Assembly (NCBI GenBank): GCA_903864485.1
Contig: CAIPGD010000058.1
Coordinates: forward strand, 1 to 6,941
Length of the DNA: 6,941 nucleotides
Direction: 5' to 3'
Origin: an uncultured bacterium
GTDB taxonomy: Bacteria; Pseudomonadota; Gammaproteobacteria; Burkholderiales; Burkholderiaceae_E
The position numbers and the translations under genes are program-made. Positions 1 to 6,373 of the stretch are shown piece after piece. The notes beneath the pieces were generated by a model. It saw only the letters and a list, made by a program, of their open reading frames with translations, had not been told where the DNA came from and ran no database searches. Numbering within the stretch: the first letter of the stretch is position 1; each line of letters starts with the position of its first letter.

Positions 1-1496
1 AACGCTTCGCGGATCATCGCGTTACGTTTGGTTTTGTCGGTTTCGGACTGAACTTTCTGGATCAGATCATCGACCTTGGCATTGCAGTACGCGCCGAGGT
101 TGAACTGGCCGGCGCCTTTGTCATCGACGCAGCGCATCAGCGCATTGAGCGCGTTGTGCGCATCATAAGTGGCGGGGGTCCAGCCGAGCATGTAGAAGCT
201 CGTATCACGCTTCAGAATCTTCGGAAAGTAGGTCCCTTTCGTCTCGGCCTGCAGATTGATCTTGACGTTGATACGAGCGAGGTTCGCCGCGACCGCTTGG
301 CAGATCTCACCATCGTTCACGTAACGATCGTTGGGGCAGTTCATGCTGACCTCAAAACCGCTGGCATATCCGGCCTCTGCCATGAGCTTCTTGGCCCCTT
401 CAAGATCAAAGGCCAGACGTTTGTTGAGATCGGCTGCGAACCCGGTAATCCCGGGCGCAATCATCAGACCCGTCGGTGTCGATGCTCCGCGCATCACCGT
501 GCGTTTGATGGTCTCAATATCAATCGCCTGGTAAAACGCCTGACGCACCCGTTTGTCCTTGAACGGGTTCTTGCCCTTTACGCTGGAATAGAGCAACTCG
601 TCGCGCTTTTGATCCATACCGAGGAAGATCGTGCGCAGCTCCGGCCCTGCCATGACGCGCGCGTTCGGGCTGGAATTGATGCGGGCAGCGTCCTGGACCG
701 GAACGGGTTCCATGATGTCGACTTGCCCGCTCAACAGCGCGGCAACCCGGGTGGCATCGTTACCGATCGGGGTATAGATCACTTCGGTGACATTACCTTC
801 GATCGTGCCCCAGTAATTGGGATTGATCTTGAAGGTGGTCTTCACGCCCGGCTGACGCTCGCCAACCATGTAGGGGCCCGTGCCGTTGCCCTTGAAAGAC
901 GCCGTGTTTTCGATGCCTTTGCGGCGATCGACGGGGATCGTGGCGCGATTGGTTTCGCACCACTTCTTGTTCATGATGTAGAGCTTCTCGATCACGTCCG
1001 GGAGGATCGGGAACGGGGCTTTGGTTTCGATTTCAATCGAATAATCGCTGAGTTTGCGCACTTCCTGGATGTCGTTGACGTAACTCTTCATGTCCGAGCC
1101 GTCACCCGCGGCCCGCTTGAACGTGAACACCACGTCTTCCGCTGTGAAGGGTTCGCCGTCCTGGAATTTAACGCCCTGACGCAATTCGAAACGCCACACA
1201 TTGGGCGAGGTCTGGCGCCAGCTCGTGGCCAGCGCCGGGACTAGGCTAAGGTCTTTGTTGCGCGTCACGAGTGACTCGTAAACGTTGCTCATCACGCTCA
1301 GTTGCAAGGACTCGTTGAGCGAATGTGGATCCATTGACAGCGCATCGCCTTGGTTGCCGATTCGCACTGTCTTGGCCTCGATGGCTCCAGCATTCAGGGC
1401 GAGGGCGACCGCCATGGCCGAGGTCAGGGCCAGCTTCAGCGAACGTGTGGGCTGCGACAAGGTTTGTGTGGTGCGGTGGTCAGACGGGTGGCTCAT
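1..1496 (-). CDS. Family-5 ABC transporter substrate-binding protein (DppA/OppA-like), C-terminus cut by window edge
   Basis: This is the periplasmic binding protein of a peptide/nickel-type ABC importer (SBP_bac_5 family). I translated the minus strand from the ATG at 1496: 498 codons stay open to the window edge, so the last few dozen residues lie outside, judging by the usual 500-540 residue length. Residues 1-19 are a polar, weakly basic lead; about 20-38 are a hydrophobic Sec signal core with likely cleavage near AGA (36-38) or IEA (39-41), and no lipobox. Family blocks follow: SMDPHSLNE (54-62), YESLVTRN (73-80), the signature stretch at about 101-128 (WRFELRQGVKFQDG, then FTAEDVVFTFKR), GTGPYMV (205-211), NPNYWG (225-230) and VRQAFYQAID (317-326). 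Cysteines 387/399 and 456/471 could form periplasmic disulfides. It follows the CitE-like lyase gene after 64 bases and is probably co-transcribed with it; permease genes are expected to the left. The ligand cannot be told: this family takes peptides, but also metals, opines and glutathione. The family call is firm. Confidence 0.93.
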   Translation of the reverse strand, partial: MSHPSDHRTTQTLSQPTRSLKLALTSAMAVALALNAGAIEAKTVRIGNQGDALSMDPHSLNESLQLSVMSNVYESLVTRNKDLSLVPALATSWRQTSPNVWRFELRQGVKFQDGEPFTAEDVVFTFKRAAGDGSDMKSYVNDIQEVRKLSDYSIEIETKAPFPILPDVIEKLYIMNKKWCETNRATIPVDRRKGIENTASFKGNGTGPYMVGERQPGVKTTFKINPNYWGTIEGNVTEVIYTPIGNDATRVAALLSGQVDIMEPVPVQDAARINSSPNARVMAGPELRTIFLGMDQKRDELLYSSVKGKNPFKDKRVRQAFYQAIDIETIKRTVMRGASTPTGLMIAPGITGFAADLNKRLAFDLEGAKKLMAEAGYASGFEVSMNCPNDRYVNDGEICQAVAANLARINVKINLQAETKGTYFPKILKRDTSFYMLGWTPATYDAHNALNALMRCVDDKGAGQFNLGAYCNAKVDDLIQKVQSETDKTKRNAMIREA

Positions 1497-1502
1497 CCGA
1501 AA

Positions 1503-1509
1503 CTTCCTT
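1503..1509 (-). promoter_or_regulatory. Ribosome binding site of the family-5 binding-protein gene
   Basis: Read on the minus strand, AAGGAAG lies 6 bases upstream of the ATG at 1496. It is the strongest Shine-Dalgarno match on the left arm. It settles the start at 1496 despite the unusually long polar stretch ahead of the signal-peptide core; the next in-frame Met (residue 28) lies inside that core and would destroy it. Confidence 0.7.
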
Positions 1510-1560
1510 GGTTGATGATGCGAATACTTAAAGGTTGCCGTTCAAATTATGCCGGTGAAA

Positions 1561-2418
1561 TCAAGTTTTCGGGCGTGCAAGCCAGCGCCGGGCGCGTTCG
1601 ACGATGGGGCGGTCAATCATTCTTCCGTCTAGCAAGATGGCGCCAATCCCCTGGGCCTGGGCATCCTGATCGGCATCAACCACCCGCTGCGCCCAGGCGA
1701 GTTCAGCTGCCGACGGTGAAAACCCTTCATTGACGATCTGCACCTGATTGGGATGAATGCAGACGGTCCCGGTGAAGCCGATTGCCCGCGCCTCGCGAAC
1801 AGATTCTGCGTAGGCCTGAGGGTCGTTGATCAGGGCGATGCTGGCCGCCAATCCCCAGCAGGGCAAGCCAAATGCATGGGCGCAGGTAATGACCTGTTGG
1901 GCTGGCCAGGTGAGGGCGGCCGGTGTTGGCGGGACGGCTAGCGTCGCGCAATAATCTTCAGCTCCAAACCCGACCGCTGCCAGCCCGGGGTGGGCGCAAA
2001 TGGAGGGAGCAGCAAGCACGCCGCGCGGCGTTTCGATCTGAATCGTGACCGGAACTGGCGAACGCGGTGCCGCGGATCTCAGCGCCTGCTCAAGCGCTTC
2101 GATTTGATCCGCAGTCTCCACTTTGGGCAACATCACCCCGGCGAGCAGCTCGAGCGGCTGATGCTTCAAATCCTCCCGCCACAACTCGGGCTCAGAGTTG
2201 AGGCGCAACAAAACGGTTGCGCCACGCTCTGCCAACGATCGGATTGCGCTCGCTGCTAGCGGGCGTGCCGCGTCCTTTTGTGCAAACGGAATCGCGTCTT
2301 CGAGATCAACGATCAGAGCGTCCGCGCCGCGCGAGGTGGCTTTGGGCAGCAGCGCCGTCGACGTGGCCGGGATGAACAGGAGTGAGCGCAGGGCTTGGAG
2401 GGGGGAGGGCGGCTTCAT
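1561..2418 (-). CDS. CitE-like HpcH/HpaI-family acyl-CoA lyase
   Basis: A 285-residue TIM-barrel lyase of the CitE/malyl-CoA/citramalyl-CoA lyase group, cytosolic. Such enzymes use a divalent metal to split or form a C-C bond next to a CoA thioester, giving for example acetyl-CoA plus pyruvate or glyoxylate. Family motifs appear in order: RSLLFIPA (11-18), ALIVDLEDAIP (34-44), LLRLNS with Arg72 (70-75), MLPKVE (96-101), IETPRGV with metal-ligand candidate Glu129 (128-134), GFGAEDY with candidate Asp155 (150-156), IHPNQV (221-226) and the lid segment DGRMIDRP with Asp269 (264-271). All expected active-site residues are present and the length is normal for a stand-alone CitE-like protein, so it should be active. 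I see no citrate-lyase alpha or gamma subunit gene, which argues against true citrate lyase. The start lies 8 bases after the CoA-transferase stop with no good Shine-Dalgarno, suggesting translational coupling. Exact substrate unknown; citramalyl-CoA or malyl-CoA are the leading guesses. Confidence 0.92.
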   Translation of the reverse strand: MKPPSPLQALRSLLFIPATSTALLPKATSRGADALIVDLEDAIPFAQKDAARPLAASAIRSLAERGATVLLRLNSEPELWREDLKHQPLELLAGVMLPKVETADQIEALEQALRSAAPRSPVPVTIQIETPRGVLAAPSICAHPGLAAVGFGAEDYCATLAVPPTPAALTWPAQQVITCAHAFGLPCWGLAASIALINDPQAYAESVREARAIGFTGTVCIHPNQVQIVNEGFSPSAAELAWAQRVVDADQDAQAQGIGAILLDGRMIDRPIVERARRWLARPKT

Positions 2419-2426
2419 GTTTGGAT

Positions 2427-3674
2427 TTAGGTGGATTCCAGTGCGCCGCGTTGCTTTAGGCTCGCGATTTGTTCCGCAGTCGCGCCAAGTTCGTTCAGGA
2501 GTTCGACCCCGTGTTCGCCACGAACAGGTGCGCGCCGGCGCAGTTGGCCGGGTGTACCCGCGAGCTTTGGCGTGATTCCATGCATCAGTGTCTCTGCACC
2601 CCCGCCGTCGTCCGGTACCCGGATATATGAACCACGGGCGGCAATATGCGCGTCGCCAAGCAGTTGCTCGGCATCGTAGACAGGACCGACCGTGACGCCA
2701 TGGCGACGAAAGTGATTGAGGCAGTCGGCTTGGTCGAGCCTTGCGATGGTGGTCGCAATCAAATCCGTTAGCTCTGCATCATGGGCCAACCGGGCTGCAT
2801 TCGTATTGAAACGCGGTTCGTCGAAGAGTGATTCCTGGCCGATGGCCTGAAAGACCCGGCGCGCCATCGAATCAGTCGACCCTGACATTGAAACCCAGCG
2901 CCCGTCGCGACACTGAAAGGTGCCACGCGGAGAAGAAATTTTCTGGTCGGTTTCAGCGGCTAAACCCGTGGCAGCAAAATGCGTCACGTCAGGCCCCATG
3001 ATGGCCAGCATCGGCTCGAGCAGTGAGAGATCGATCACCTGGCCCCGACCGCCCCGGACCTCGACCTCGCGCAGCGCGGCGAGCGTCGCGTGGGCGCCAG
3101 TCAGGCCCGTAATCATATCGGCCAATGCAAGGTTCGGCAGGCGGGGCTCGCCGGTCGCCGCCCGATGCTTATGCGCAAAGCCACTAAACCCTTCGATCAG
3201 ACTTCCGAACCCCGCGAGTTCACGATAGGGGCCCGTTTGTCCCCAGCCCGATAGCCGCACGATGACGAGCCCTGGATGAGTTGCATGCAAATCGATGGGC
3301 GCCAACCCCATAGCCTCAAGCGTCCCGGGTCGAAAACTCTCCACCAGCACCTGAGCGGTTTCGATCAGTTTTTTTAACCATCGCATCGCCTCTGCGTCAC
3401 GAAGGTCGAGGGCAAGACTTCGCTTATTGCGACCATAGACCCGCCACCAGCCATCGAAGCCCTCCGGGTGGTCCGGATGGGCCTCACGCCATTCACGCAA
3501 CGTGTCACCGCGTTCGGGCGATTCCAGCTTAATGACATCCGCACCGAAATCAGCCAGTTGCAGCGTCAGCATATTGCCCGCCACCAGTCTGGACAGATCG
3601 ACGACCCGGACACCCTGCAGGGGGCCGCTTGGTTTGCTGTTGGGCTTGATGAGTGGCAGGTCTTTGAAGTCCAT
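2427..3674 (-). CDS. CaiB/BaiF family (class III) CoA-transferase
   Basis: A 415-residue cytosolic class III CoA-transferase, which moves CoA from a donor thioester such as succinyl-CoA to a free carboxylic acid. Visible family blocks are GVRVVDLSRLVAGN (21-34), LADFGADVIKLESP (40-53), GRNKRSLALDL (81-91), VESFRPGTLEAMGL (111-124), GWGQTGPY (143-150) and NLALADMITG (181-190). Asp186 in the last block aligns with the catalytic aspartate known from formyl-CoA transferase. Length matches the family. I chose the ATG at 3674; an in-frame TTG at 3695 would add seven residues (422 aa), but the ATG starts closer to the conserved N-terminal strand and the TTG has no better ribosome site. It is first in a minus-strand operon, 8 bases ahead of the CitE-like lyase. 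CaiB-type transferases are partnered with CitE-like lyases in itaconate degradation (with a hydratase) and in malate or citramalate activation. The family call is firm; the substrate is inference. Confidence 0.93.
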   Translation of the reverse strand: MDFKDLPLIKPNSKPSGPLQGVRVVDLSRLVAGNMLTLQLADFGADVIKLESPERGDTLREWREAHPDHPEGFDGWWRVYGRNKRSLALDLRDAEAMRWLKKLIETAQVLVESFRPGTLEAMGLAPIDLHATHPGLVIVRLSGWGQTGPYRELAGFGSLIEGFSGFAHKHRAATGEPRLPNLALADMITGLTGAHATLAALREVEVRGGRGQVIDLSLLEPMLAIMGPDVTHFAATGLAAETDQKISSPRGTFQCRDGRWVSMSGSTDSMARRVFQAIGQESLFDEPRFNTNAARLAHDAELTDLIATTIARLDQADCLNHFRRHGVTVGPVYDAEQLLGDAHIAARGSYIRVPDDGGGAETLMHGITPKLAGTPGQLRRRAPVRGEHGVELLNELGATAEQIASLKQRGALEST

Positions 3675-3706
3675 GAGGCATCTCGGTTTAATCAACCCAG
3701 TGTATC

Positions 3707-3723
3707 AATCCGAAAACTGGATT
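3707..3723. promoter_or_regulatory. Inverted repeat AATCC-N7-GGATT, possible operator or leader hairpin
   Basis: A perfect 5-base inverted repeat with a 7-base spacer lies between the divergent CoA-transferase and BMP genes. It sits about 20 bases upstream of the candidate BMP -35 box, a usual place for an activator, and within the start of the candidate CoA-transferase leader, where a repressor or an RNA hairpin could act. A match this short can arise by chance. Confidence 0.28.
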
Positions 3724-3743
3724 TCGCGCTAAAAAAGCGATTG

Positions 3744-3772
3744 TTGATATCCTGCCGGAGCGTCGATTACAA
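3744..3772 (-). promoter_or_regulatory. Candidate sigma70-type promoter for the CoA-transferase/lyase operon
   Basis: On the minus strand, TTGTAA (3772-3767; 4 of 6 matches to TTGACA) is followed by a 17-base spacer and TATCAA (3749-3744; 4 of 6 to TATAAT). This would give a leader of roughly 60 bases before the ATG at 3674. Position and spacing are right, but the boxes are only moderate. Confidence 0.3.
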
Positions 3773-3773
3773 A
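3744..3773 (+). promoter_or_regulatory. Candidate sigma70-type promoter for the BMP importer operon
   Basis: TTGATA (3744-3749; 5 of 6 to TTGACA), an 18-base spacer, then TACAAA (3768-3773; 4 of 6 to TATAAT). Transcription would start near 3780, leaving about 15 bases of leader. The same bases serve, in the opposite direction, as boxes of the candidate minus-strand promoter, so the two would compete for polymerase. Confidence 0.3.
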
Positions 3774-3794
3774 CCCTTCGACTTCCGGTTAATC

Positions 3795-4763
3795 ATGAAA
3801 TTTGGTGTTCTGGTCGCGCTTGTCGTGTCTCTGCTTGCGACTGCTGCTCAGGCCGAGCCGGCAGTGATCTTCGATATGGGCGGGAAGTTCGACAAGTCCT
3901 TTAACGAGGCGGCGTATCTCGGCATGGAGCGCTGGAAAAAGGAGGCTGGCAAGTCTTACCTTGAGTTCGAGATTTCGAACGAAGCCCAGCGTGAGCAGGC
4001 CATGCGGCGAATGGCCGAGAAAGGTGCGTCGCCCGTCATTGGCGTCGGGTTTGGTCAGACCTCGACCATGGAACGGGTAGCCCGGGAGTATCCAAAGCTC
4101 CAGTTCGCCATCATTGATTCGGTCGTCTCGTTGCCCAATGTGGAATCGGTGATTTTTCGGGACGAGGAGGGGAGTTTTCTTGTCGGGATGCTGGCCGCCA
4201 TGGTGAGCAAATCGGGCAAGGTCGGGTTTGTCGGCGGGATGGATATCCCGCTGATCCGCAAGTTCCAATGTGGCTATGAGCAAGGGGCCCGATTTGCCAA
4301 TTCGAAGATCGAAGTGACTTCCAATATGACTGGCACCACGCCGGCGGCCTGGAACGACCCCGCGCGCGGCGGCGAAATCGCCCGGGCCCAGTTTGGTAAA
4401 GGGGTGGATGTTGTGTTCTCGGCCGCCGGCGGAACGGGTCTCGGGGTCTATCAGGCCGCTAAAGATGCCGGCAGGCTGGCGATCGGTGTGGATACCAATC
4501 AGAACCATCTACATCCCGGAACGATGCTGACTTCAATGGTTAAGCGGGTTGATGTCGCCGTCTACAACCTTGCCCGTCAAACCCATCCCGGGGTCACTAC
4601 GCTTGGCCTTAAGGAGGGCGGGCTCGACTATGCGCTTGATCAGTACAACGAAAAACTGATTACGCCAGAAATGAGGCGCCGGGTTGATGATGCAAAGGCG
4701 CAGATCGTAGCCGGCAAGATCAAGGTGGTGGACTTCATGGTGGGCAATCGCTGCAAGCCCTAG
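3795..4763 (+). CDS. BMP/PnrA-family ABC transporter substrate-binding protein
   Basis: A 322-residue periplasmic binding protein of the BMP family (BmpA/TmpC/PnrA; type I fold). Characterised members bind purine nucleosides. The frame is open upstream to 3468, but the ATG at 3795 is the true start because it opens a clean signal peptide (MKFGVLVALVVSLLATAAQA, cut after residue 20). There is no lipobox cysteine, so it is a free periplasmic protein, unlike the spirochaete and Gram-positive lipoproteins. Family blocks are FDMGGKFDKSFN (26-37), FAIIDSVV (104-111), GSFLVGMLAAMVSKSGKVGFVGG (126-148), TGTTPAAWNDPARGGEIA (179-196), VVFSAAGGTG (206-215), GVDTNQNHLHPG (231-242) and TSMVKRVDVAVY (246-257). 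Asp27, Phe36, Asp108, Phe208, Asp233 and Lys250 are the likely counterparts of the PnrA ligand-contacting residues, by eye. No good Shine-Dalgarno precedes the ATG. The ATPase gene follows after 35 bases. The family is certain; nucleoside as ligand is likely but not proven. Confidence 0.94.
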   Translation: MKFGVLVALVVSLLATAAQAEPAVIFDMGGKFDKSFNEAAYLGMERWKKEAGKSYLEFEISNEAQREQAMRRMAEKGASPVIGVGFGQTSTMERVAREYPKLQFAIIDSVVSLPNVESVIFRDEEGSFLVGMLAAMVSKSGKVGFVGGMDIPLIRKFQCGYEQGARFANSKIEVTSNMTGTTPAAWNDPARGGEIARAQFGKGVDVVFSAAGGTGLGVYQAAKDAGRLAIGVDTNQNHLHPGTMLTSMVKRVDVAVYNLARQTHPGVTTLGLKEGGLDYALDQYNEKLITPEMRRRVDDAKAQIVAGKIKVVDFMVGNRCKP

Positions 4764-4784
4764 CCCTAGGCCTAGCCCGAGCCC
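4755..4784 (+). repeat. Imperfect tandem hexanucleotide repeat (5 units, consensus TAGCCC)
   Basis: Five units run AAGCCC, TAGCCC, TAGGCC, TAGCCC, GAGCCC. The first unit codes for the last two residues of the BMP protein (Lys-Pro). The second starts with its TAG stop, and the third and fourth put two more TAG triplets in the same frame. The array ends two bases before the weak Shine-Dalgarno of the ATPase gene and contains the palindrome CTAGGCCTAG (4766-4775). The unit length is a multiple of three, so gain or loss of units would alter the spacer but not the reading frame of the binding protein. Confidence 0.75.
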
Positions 4785-4785
4785 A

Positions 4786-4790
4786 TAGGT
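4786..4790 (+). promoter_or_regulatory. Weak ribosome binding site of the double-ATPase gene
   Basis: TAGGT lies 8 bases ahead of the GTG at 4799. It is the only Shine-Dalgarno-like stretch near this start, and together with the conserved N-terminus (strand then KRFG) it supports GTG initiation there. Confidence 0.4.
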
Positions 4791-4798
4791 CTGATTCA

Positions 4799-6373
4799 GT
4801 GCACCACGCGGTTCCAGCCGTTCAACTGCGTTCGATCTCCAAGCGGTTTGGTGCCGTCCACGCCAATCGCGACATCACCCTGTCGGTGACAGCGGGTTCC
4901 ATTCACGGTCTGGTTGGCGAGAACGGCGCTGGCAAGAGCACGCTGATGGCGATCCTGTATGGATTGGTCCAAGCCGATCGCGGGACGATCGCTATCCACG
5001 GCAAGACGGTCGCCATCAACAACTCGCGGACCGCGATCGCCCTCGGAATCGGGATGGTGCATCAGCATTTTCTGCTGATTGACTCGATGTCGGCGCTCGA
5101 CAATGTCTTGTTGGGAGCGGAGCCGCACTGGCGTCTGACCCGCTCACGCGCAATCGTGCTTGAGCAACTCGAGGTCTTGATCCAGCAGACCGGGCTCGAA
5201 GTCGATCTGACGCGCTTGGTCGGCGAATTGACAGTTGGCGCACGTCAGCGGTTGGAAATTCTGAAGGCGCTATTGCGTGGCGCGAGAATTTTGATTCTCG
5301 ACGAACCGACCGCGGTGCTCACGCCCAGCGAAGCCGAACAACTTTTTGTCACGCTCAGGCAACTTCGGGCCCATGGGACCACCGTCTTGGTGATTACCCA
5401 CAAACTCAAAGAAGTCATGGCACTGTGCGATGCAGTGACGGTCTTGCGCGCGGGCCAAGTCGTTTTTGATGGTCCGATCGCGCAGTGCAGTCTTGATCAG
5501 CTGGCGCAGGCCATGGTGGGGCGTCGGGTTCAGCTTGAGCGTCCCGACGTTTTGAAGGCATCGCCCAAAGGGCCCGTCTCCTTGGCGGTGCGCGACTTGT
5601 CCTGGCGAGATCCTCAGGGTACCCAACGGGTTTCGGGTGTGAACCTCGATTTGCACGCGGGCGAGATTGTCGGCATTGCCGGGGTGGCTGGTAACGGCCA
5701 AAGCGAGTTGCTTGCGCTCCTGTCTGGCATGTTCAGACCCCAGACCGGGCGGCTCGACATTCAAGGAACGGTCTGGAACAGCTCTCGCTGGCTTGATCCG
5801 ACAACGGCGCGGCGCTTGGGCGTGGCTCATGTTCCCGAGGACCGCCATCGCTTTGGCGTGGTTTTGTCCTTGCCACTCTGGGAGTCCGCGCTTTTGGGCT
5901 ATCAGAGCAGCCGGCGCTTTGCCACAGCGTGGGGATGGGTGCGTCGTCAAGCGGCACGGGCTGCCGCCCAAGTGATGCTCGAACGCTACGATGTGCGGCC
6001 CGCTCAACTTGATTTGCAAACCTCGACCCTATCAGGCGGGAATCAACAGAAGCTCATTCTCGCCCGCGAGGCACTGGCGCCCGAGCAGGTTCCCAAAATC
6101 ATCCTGATTGGGCAGCCCACTCGAGGGGTCGACATTGGTGCGATCGAACTCATCTATGACCGTCTGCGCGCGATGCGTGATGGCGGCGCAGCGGTACTGC
6201 TGGTCTCAAGCGAACTCGATGAGATCTTGGCGCTGGCTGATCGGGTGCTCGTGATGAACCAAGGCGTCATTGTTGGCGAACTGATGAATGAGGCTGTGAG
6301 TGAGGCCGCACTTGGCCGCCTGATGGCGGGTGTGTCGTCCCTCACTCAAGCTGGCGTGAGGGCGGTACCGTGA
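4799..6373 (+). CDS. BMP-type ABC importer ATPase with two nucleotide-binding domains
   Basis: A 524-residue membrane-associated ATPase with two fused ABC domains, of the RbsA/YufO-like sugar-nucleoside class, which powers the importer. Domain 1 (about 5-245) has Walker A GENGAGKST (40-48), Q-loop Gln89, a degenerate signature LTVGARQ (144-150), Walker B ILILDEPTA (164-172) and switch His201. Domain 2 (about 260-510) has an altered Walker A, GVAGNGQS (295-302), with Gln301 where Lys is usual; a good signature LSGGNQQ (411-417); and an altered Walker B, ILIGQPTRGVD (435-445), with Gly-Gln in place of Asp-Glu and Ser470 at the switch position. Such changes in the second domain are typical of this subfamily, so this is not decay. 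Length is normal (500-530). The start is GTG; the stop overlaps the permease start by 4 bases. Together with the upstream BMP protein this indicates a nucleoside-type importer; the substrate is inferred. Confidence 0.95.
   Translation: MHHAVPAVQLRSISKRFGAVHANRDITLSVTAGSIHGLVGENGAGKSTLMAILYGLVQADRGTIAIHGKTVAINNSRTAIALGIGMVHQHFLLIDSMSALDNVLLGAEPHWRLTRSRAIVLEQLEVLIQQTGLEVDLTRLVGELTVGARQRLEILKALLRGARILILDEPTAVLTPSEAEQLFVTLRQLRAHGTTVLVITHKLKEVMALCDAVTVLRAGQVVFDGPIAQCSLDQLAQAMVGRRVQLERPDVLKASPKGPVSLAVRDLSWRDPQGTQRVSGVNLDLHAGEIVGIAGVAGNGQSELLALLSGMFRPQTGRLDIQGTVWNSSRWLDPTTARRLGVAHVPEDRHRFGVVLSLPLWESALLGYQSSRRFATAWGWVRRQAARAAAQVMLERYDVRPAQLDLQTSTLSGGNQQKLILAREALAPEQVPKIILIGQPTRGVDIGAIELIYDRLRAMRDGGAAVLLVSSELDEILALADRVLVMNQGVIVGELMNEAVSEAALGRLMAGVSSLTQAGVRAVP

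Noticed and set aside
156..1244. Plus-strand open frame of 362 codons
   Set aside because: It is antisense to the family-5 binding protein, whose minus-strand translation shows a continuous set of family motifs, a signal peptide and a ribosome site. The plus-strand product shows no recognisable domain; long antisense frames are common in GC-rich genes.
1551..1574. Possible hairpin at the end of the lyase gene (GAAA...TTTC with flanking GCC/GGC on the minus strand)
   Set aside because: The stem is interrupted and no run of T follows, so it does not qualify as an intrinsic terminator.
2198..2575. Plus-strand open frame of 125 codons across the lyase/transferase junction
   Set aside because: It runs opposite two well-supported genes and has no recognisable content.
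3727..3739. CGCT-AAAAA-AGCG hairpin in the divergent gap
   Set aside because: Only four base pairs; it is far too short for a terminator and could arise by chance.
3468..3794. Upstream in-frame extension of the BMP protein (109 extra codons)
   Set aside because: It lies antisense to the CoA-transferase and would bury the signal peptide that begins exactly at the ATG at 3795.
3684..3796. Near-direct repeat CGGTTTAATCA (3684) and CGGTTAATCA (3786) at the two ends of the divergent gap
   Set aside because: Short, differs by one inserted base, and AT-rich words recur easily in such a gap; too weak to call an operator pair.
3789..4508. Minus-strand open frame of 239 codons
   Set aside because: Antisense shadow of the BMP binding protein; no family resemblance and no ribosome site context.
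5270..6019. Minus-strand open frame of 249 codons
   Set aside because: Antisense to the ATPase gene, whose motifs are continuous through this stretch; composition rich in Arg, His and Pro is typical of a shadow frame.
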